The position numbers and the translations under genes are program-made. Below the pieces are notes generated by a model. That model was not told the DNA's origin. It saw nothing but the letters and a program-made list of their open reading frames with translations, and made no database searches. A stretch of 64,000 bases of DNA from JACCTU01 sp963769665. GTDB taxonomy: Bacteria > Actinomycetota > Thermoleophilia > Gaiellales > Gaiellaceae. Shown here in pieces: positions 60,781 through 64,000 of this stretch. Within the stretch, counting starts at the first letter, position 1, and each line of letters begins with the position of its first letter. The stretch lies in the NCBI GenBank assembly GCA_963769665.1, contig CAVYMQ010000003.1, positions 1,550,001 through 1,614,000 on the forward strand. The letters are read 5' to 3'.

Positions 60781-61455
60781 CTACGCCGGGCGGACGAACA
60801 GGCCTTCGGCGGCCTTGTCCGAGAGCGCAACCTCGCCGCCGTTCAACTGCACCGCGAAGGGCTCGGTCGAGCGCACCTGAAGCTCGCGCCCCGGTTCGAG
60901 GCCCTGGTCGTAGAACCAGTGCAGCAGGTCGCCGTCGTGCTCGGCGAGCCGGATGATCGTCGCCTTCGCTCCGGCGGGAAGGTTCGCCAGCGGCGCGAGC
61001 TCGTCGTTCTCGCGCTGCTCGAAGTCGGGGTCGACAGGCCAGCCGTGCGGGCAGCGCTCGGGGTTGCCGAGCTTCTCCGCGATCCGGTCGACCATGTCGT
61101 CGGTGAAGGTGTCGCCGAGCTCGTCGGCGTGCACGTGCGCCTCCGCGGCGGTGTAGCCCATGAAGTCCGTGAGCATCCGCTCGATCAGCCGGTGCTTGCG
61201 CACGACCTTCTCGGCGCGCGCGCGCCCGGTCTTCGTGAGGAGCGCCTCCTTGTGCTCGCCGCGCTCGATCAGCCCCTCCGACTCGAGCCGCTTCAACATC
61301 TCGCCGGCGGACGCCCGCGAGACGCCGAGCATCTCGGCGACACGCACCGCAACCGTCGGCAGTCCCTCGGCCATCGGCCGGTACTCGCCGATCGGGAAGG
61401 CGAGGAAGTAGATCGTCTCGAGGTACTCGTCGACCGAATGTCCCTGCGGCGCCAC
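60781..61455 (-). CDS. DtxR/IdeR/MntR-family metal-dependent repressor
   Basis: 224 residues from GTG 61455. I prefer this start to the upstream GTG 61464 because TAAAGT lies 7 bases before it and the upstream GTG overlaps that box. Winged helix (VRVAEMLGVSRASAGEMLKRL), dimer and metal-binding domain (HRLIERMLTDFMGY, AEAHVHADELGD, GNPERCPHGWPVD) and a C-terminal FeoA/SH3-like domain (PFAVQLNGGEVALSDKAAEG). Represses iron or manganese uptake genes when metal-loaded. It lies directly after an Fe(III) transporter, its likely target. Confidence 0.93.
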   Translation of the reverse strand: MAPQGHSVDEYLETIYFLAFPIGEYRPMAEGLPTVAVRVAEMLGVSRASAGEMLKRLESEGLIERGEHKEALLTKTGRARAEKVVRKHRLIERMLTDFMGYTAAEAHVHADELGDTFTDDMVDRIAEKLGNPERCPHGWPVDPDFEQRENDELAPLANLPAGAKATIIRLAEHDGDLLHWFYDQGLEPGRELQVRSTEPFAVQLNGGEVALSDKAAEGLFVRPA

Positions 61456-61462
61456 GGCGGCC

Positions 61463-61468
61463 ACTTTA
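61463..61468 (-). promoter_or_regulatory. -10 box of the DtxR-type gene
   Basis: TAAAGT on the minus strand; its TAA is the stop codon of the Fe(III) permease gene and it lies 7 bases before GTG 61455. The regulator can thus be transcribed apart from the transporter. Confidence 0.5.
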
Positions 61469-63079
61469 CCCGGGCGCGGACACGTCGGACCCGCGCCTGG
61501 CGACGAGGAGGTAGACGAAGGGAGCGGAGACGAGGATCAGCAAGAGGGCCGCAGGCGCCGCGTCGGAGTACGCAGCCACGTTCGTCTCCTGCCAGATCTC
61601 CGTCGCGAGGGTCTCGAATCCGATCGGCCGGAGCAGGAGCGTCGCGGGGAGCTCCTTCATCACGGAGAGGAAGACGAGCGCCGCGCCGACGAGAACGCCC
61701 GACCGTGCGAGCGGCACCGTCACCCGGAGGAGCACGCCGAGGTCGCGTCGACCCAGACCTCGCGCCGCCTCCTCGACCTTGGGGTCCACGAGGCGGAGCG
61801 CCGCTCCGGTCGCCGCGATGGCCTCCGGTAGGAACCTGACGACGTACGCGAACACCAGCAACGCGAGTGTCTGGTAGAGCCAGCCATAGCGAGCGGCGAA
61901 GAAGACGAGCGAGAGCGCGATGACGATCCCGGGCAGCGCGTTCCCCGCGAAGCAGAGCCGCTCGATCGCGACTGTCCAGGCGCGGCGATATCGCTGAGCG
62001 AGCACGGCGACGGGGACCGAGGCAACGACGGCGACAAGAGCAGCCAGCGACGAGGCCAGCACGGAGTTGAGCGCGGCTTGCCAGAGCAGGTCGACGGGCC
62101 GCCCGAGCGAGACTCCCTGCCAAGCCCAGTGGACGAGCACGCCGATCGGAAGCGCGAGGAAGAGCAGCACGACGAGCCCGCAGTAGGCCAGACCCACCCA
62201 ACGCCAGTGCCCGAGGCGTGCACGTCTCGGCTGGCGGCTGCTTCCGGGCCCCTGTCTGTAGAGCCGCGACCGCGTGCGTGTCCACGATTCCGTGAGCAGG
62301 ACGGCGAACGTCAGCACGACGAGCACGAGGCCGAGCACCACCGCCGGGTCACGGTCGAAGAGCCCTTGGTACTGGAGGTAGACGGCGCGTGTCAGCGCCG
62401 GATACTGCATCAGCGAGACCGCGCCGAAGTCGGCGAGCGTGTACAGCGCGACCAGCAGTCCTCCGGCGGCGATCGCGGGGCGGAGCGCCGGTAGCGTGAC
62501 CGACACGAAGACCCGCCACGGTGGGCGGCCGAGCGCGCGGGCCGCATCCTCGAGCGCGGGATCGAGCTCGCGCAACCCGGCTGCGACGAGCAGGTAGACG
62601 TACGGGTACGTCGAGAGGGTGAGGGCGAGGAGCGCGCCGGGGAACCCGTAGATCTCAGGCAGTCGCTCGACTCCGAACGGCCGTTCGAGCGCCCCCTGCA
62701 GGAGTCCGCGCGGCCCGAGTGCGCCCAGCAGAGCAAGTGCTGCGACGTAGCTCGGGATCACCAACGGGAGCGCGACCGCGACACCCCAGAAGGCCCGCAG
62801 CGGGAGATCGGTGCGAACCACGAGCCAGGCGAGCGGCAGCGAGACCGCGATCGACGCAGCGACCACCGCAGCGACGAGCAGCATCGTGTCGAGCACAAGC
62901 CGCGCCGTCCGCAGGTCGAGGATCGCCCACGCCTCGTCGCTCGCGCCGGCGGCGCGCATGATCAGGTACGCCACCGGCAGGAGAACCGCGACGGTGGCGG
63001 CGAGGGCCGGGAGCACGAGGAAGAGCGGCGCGCGACGGGCTGCGGTCTGCTCCCCGTCGCGCGCCACCCTCCCCGTCAT
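61466..63079 (-). CDS. Fe(III) ABC transporter permease, FbpB type
   Basis: 537 residues with two fused six-helix modules, each with the EAA loop (LEDAARALGRPPWRVFVSVT; EEAARGLGRRDLGVLLRVTV), as in FbpB/SfuB. Moves iron handed over by the binding protein encoded upstream, which it overlaps by 4 bases. The third component, an FbpC-type ATPase, is not in the window. Confidence 0.92.
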   Translation of the reverse strand: MTGRVARDGEQTAARRAPLFLVLPALAATVAVLLPVAYLIMRAAGASDEAWAILDLRTARLVLDTMLLVAAVVAASIAVSLPLAWLVVRTDLPLRAFWGVAVALPLVIPSYVAALALLGALGPRGLLQGALERPFGVERLPEIYGFPGALLALTLSTYPYVYLLVAAGLRELDPALEDAARALGRPPWRVFVSVTLPALRPAIAAGGLLVALYTLADFGAVSLMQYPALTRAVYLQYQGLFDRDPAVVLGLVLVVLTFAVLLTESWTRTRSRLYRQGPGSSRQPRRARLGHWRWVGLAYCGLVVLLFLALPIGVLVHWAWQGVSLGRPVDLLWQAALNSVLASSLAALVAVVASVPVAVLAQRYRRAWTVAIERLCFAGNALPGIVIALSLVFFAARYGWLYQTLALLVFAYVVRFLPEAIAATGAALRLVDPKVEEAARGLGRRDLGVLLRVTVPLARSGVLVGAALVFLSVMKELPATLLLRPIGFETLATEIWQETNVAAYSDAAPAALLLILVSAPFVYLLVARRGSDVSAPG

Positions 63080-64000
63080 CGCGTGTACCCGACCTCGCTC
63101 AGGAGTCGGAGCGTCGACTCGAGCTCCCGCCCGAGCCGCCCGAGACTGACCTTTGCACCCTCGATCGACGCGAGCGGCGGTAGGCCGGTCCGTGGCCGCA
63201 CCGATCGGGTCAGCGGATACTCCGCGCGGCCGGGGCTCCGCGCGAAGTGGCGCTGCGCCTCCGGCGAGAGCAGGAAGGAGATCAGCCGCTGCGCCGCCTG
63301 CGCCTTGTTCGTGCTCGTGACGACGCCAGCGCCTGCGACGTTGATCAGCGCGCCGGGATCGTTCTTGCCGCGGAGGAAGTGGTTCGCGGCCTTCGCGTTC
63401 GGCTGCTGCTCTTTCAGTTGGTAGAGGTAGTAGTGGTTCACGAACCCGACTTGGATCTCACCGCTCGCGACCGCAGCGACGACCTGCGCGTTCCCGCTGA
63501 AGAACTTGACGTCGTTCGCCTTCAGCGCGACGAGCCAGTCTCGAGTGCGATCGTCGCCTGCGCGAAGTCGCATCGCACTCACGAAGGCCTGGAAGGATGC
63601 ATTCGTCGGAGGCAGGCCGACCTTGCCCTTCCAGCGCGGCTGGGTGTAGCCCCAGATGGTCGCCGGCAGCGCCGAGGCTCGGAGCGCGTCGGTGTTGTAC
63701 ACGACGACGCGAGCCCGCCCGCTGATCCCTACCCAGCGCTTCCCCGGCGCGCGGAAGCGCGTGGGCACGCGGTTCAGGATCGAGTTGGGCAGCACCTTCA
63801 GGCCGCCCGTGCTCGCAACCGCGCCGAGAGCGCCGGCGTCCTGGGCGACGAACACGTCGGCCGGGCTGTTCCTGCCCTCCTCGCGGAGCGCCGCAGCGAG
63901 CGACGCGCTGTCGCCGTACCGGACATTGAGCTGTATCCCCGTGACCGCCGTGAAGCGCTTGTAGAGGTCGCCCACGAAGCGTTCGTCCCGCCCGGAGTAG
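63076..64000 (-). CDS. Fe(III) ABC transporter substrate-binding protein (5' end outside window)
   Basis: Frame stays open to the right edge; the visible part begins YSGRDERFVGDLYKRFTAVTG, so only the signal sequence and first residues are lost. FbpA-type features: DVFVAQDAGALGAV, YNTDALRASALPATIWGY, WKGKVGLPPTNASFQAFV and the adjacent tyrosines in NHYYLYQL that in FbpA proteins ligate Fe(III). Binds ferric iron outside the membrane and feeds the permease. Confidence 0.92.
   Translation of the reverse strand, partial: YSGRDERFVGDLYKRFTAVTGIQLNVRYGDSASLAAALREEGRNSPADVFVAQDAGALGAVASTGGLKVLPNSILNRVPTRFRAPGKRWVGISGRARVVVYNTDALRASALPATIWGYTQPRWKGKVGLPPTNASFQAFVSAMRLRAGDDRTRDWLVALKANDVKFFSGNAQVVAAVASGEIQVGFVNHYYLYQLKEQQPNAKAANHFLRGKNDPGALINVAGAGVVTSTNKAQAAQRLISFLLSPEAQRHFARSPGRAEYPLTRSVRPRTGLPPLASIEGAKVSLGRLGRELESTLRLLSEVGYTR

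Overview
The window is high-GC DNA with dense, often overlapping genes and frequent GTG starts. Gene content (ScpA/ScpB, DtxR-type regulator, F420-type LLM oxidoreductase, VapBC pairs, LacI-controlled beta-glucoside uptake) points to an actinobacterium. Protein flavour and gene order remind me of class Thermoleophilia (Gaiellales/Solirubrobacterales), but that placement is inference. I see no rRNA, tRNA, CRISPR array, insertion sequence or phage structural gene.

Left part, 1-11417, is accessory. A tightly packed operon (1-4976) encodes the C-terminal part of an AAA/ABC-type ATPase, a PIN-like nuclease, a nucleotidyltransferase-type RNA ligase, and a large Swt1-HEPN/DUF499 ATPase whose HEPN histidine is replaced by leucine. 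Facing it is a GmrSD-like (DUF262/DUF1524) protein. Then come a TM0106-type nuclease-helicase fusion and a VapBC pair with a perfect operator palindrome. This reads as a defence or RNA-damage island; its first 7.3 kb looks less GC-biased than the rest.

11426-15041 holds a MacB/FtsX-type ABC exporter and a truncated second copy of the TM0106 3' end. 15237-23210 is a two-gene operon of giant proteins (1277 and 1379 residues) of unknown function with its own good promoter and terminator. Together with the RNA-ligase operon it is the best candidate for an undescribed system.

23314-31534 is a complete LacI-regulated unit: repressor, solute-binding protein, two permeases, two ATPases and a GH1 beta-glucosidase, with divergent promoters and an operator-like site over the -10. 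A class III cyclase-like/NB-ARC/TPR regulator and a second VapBC pair follow on the other strand.

34855-64000 is mostly housekeeping: dnaE, an ECF sigma/anti-sigma-like pair, lgt, scpA-scpB, a pseudouridine synthase, corA, trpS with chorismate mutase, and an eight-gene block aroF-tyrA-aroA-cmk-plsC-der-gpsA-DUF3352 in which every junction from tyrA onward is a 4-bp overlap. metK, a DUF4230 protein, a DtxR-type regulator and an Fe(III) ABC transporter cut by the right edge complete it.

Many first genes of transcription units carry a TAnnnT box 6-11 bases (most often 8) before the start codon and no Shine-Dalgarno, suggesting widespread leaderless transcription. In three places the upstream gene's TAA stop is the first half of such a box (TAAAGT). 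The longest stretch without an intact gene is 14770-15236; it holds the pseudogene remnant and the promoter of the giant-protein operon.
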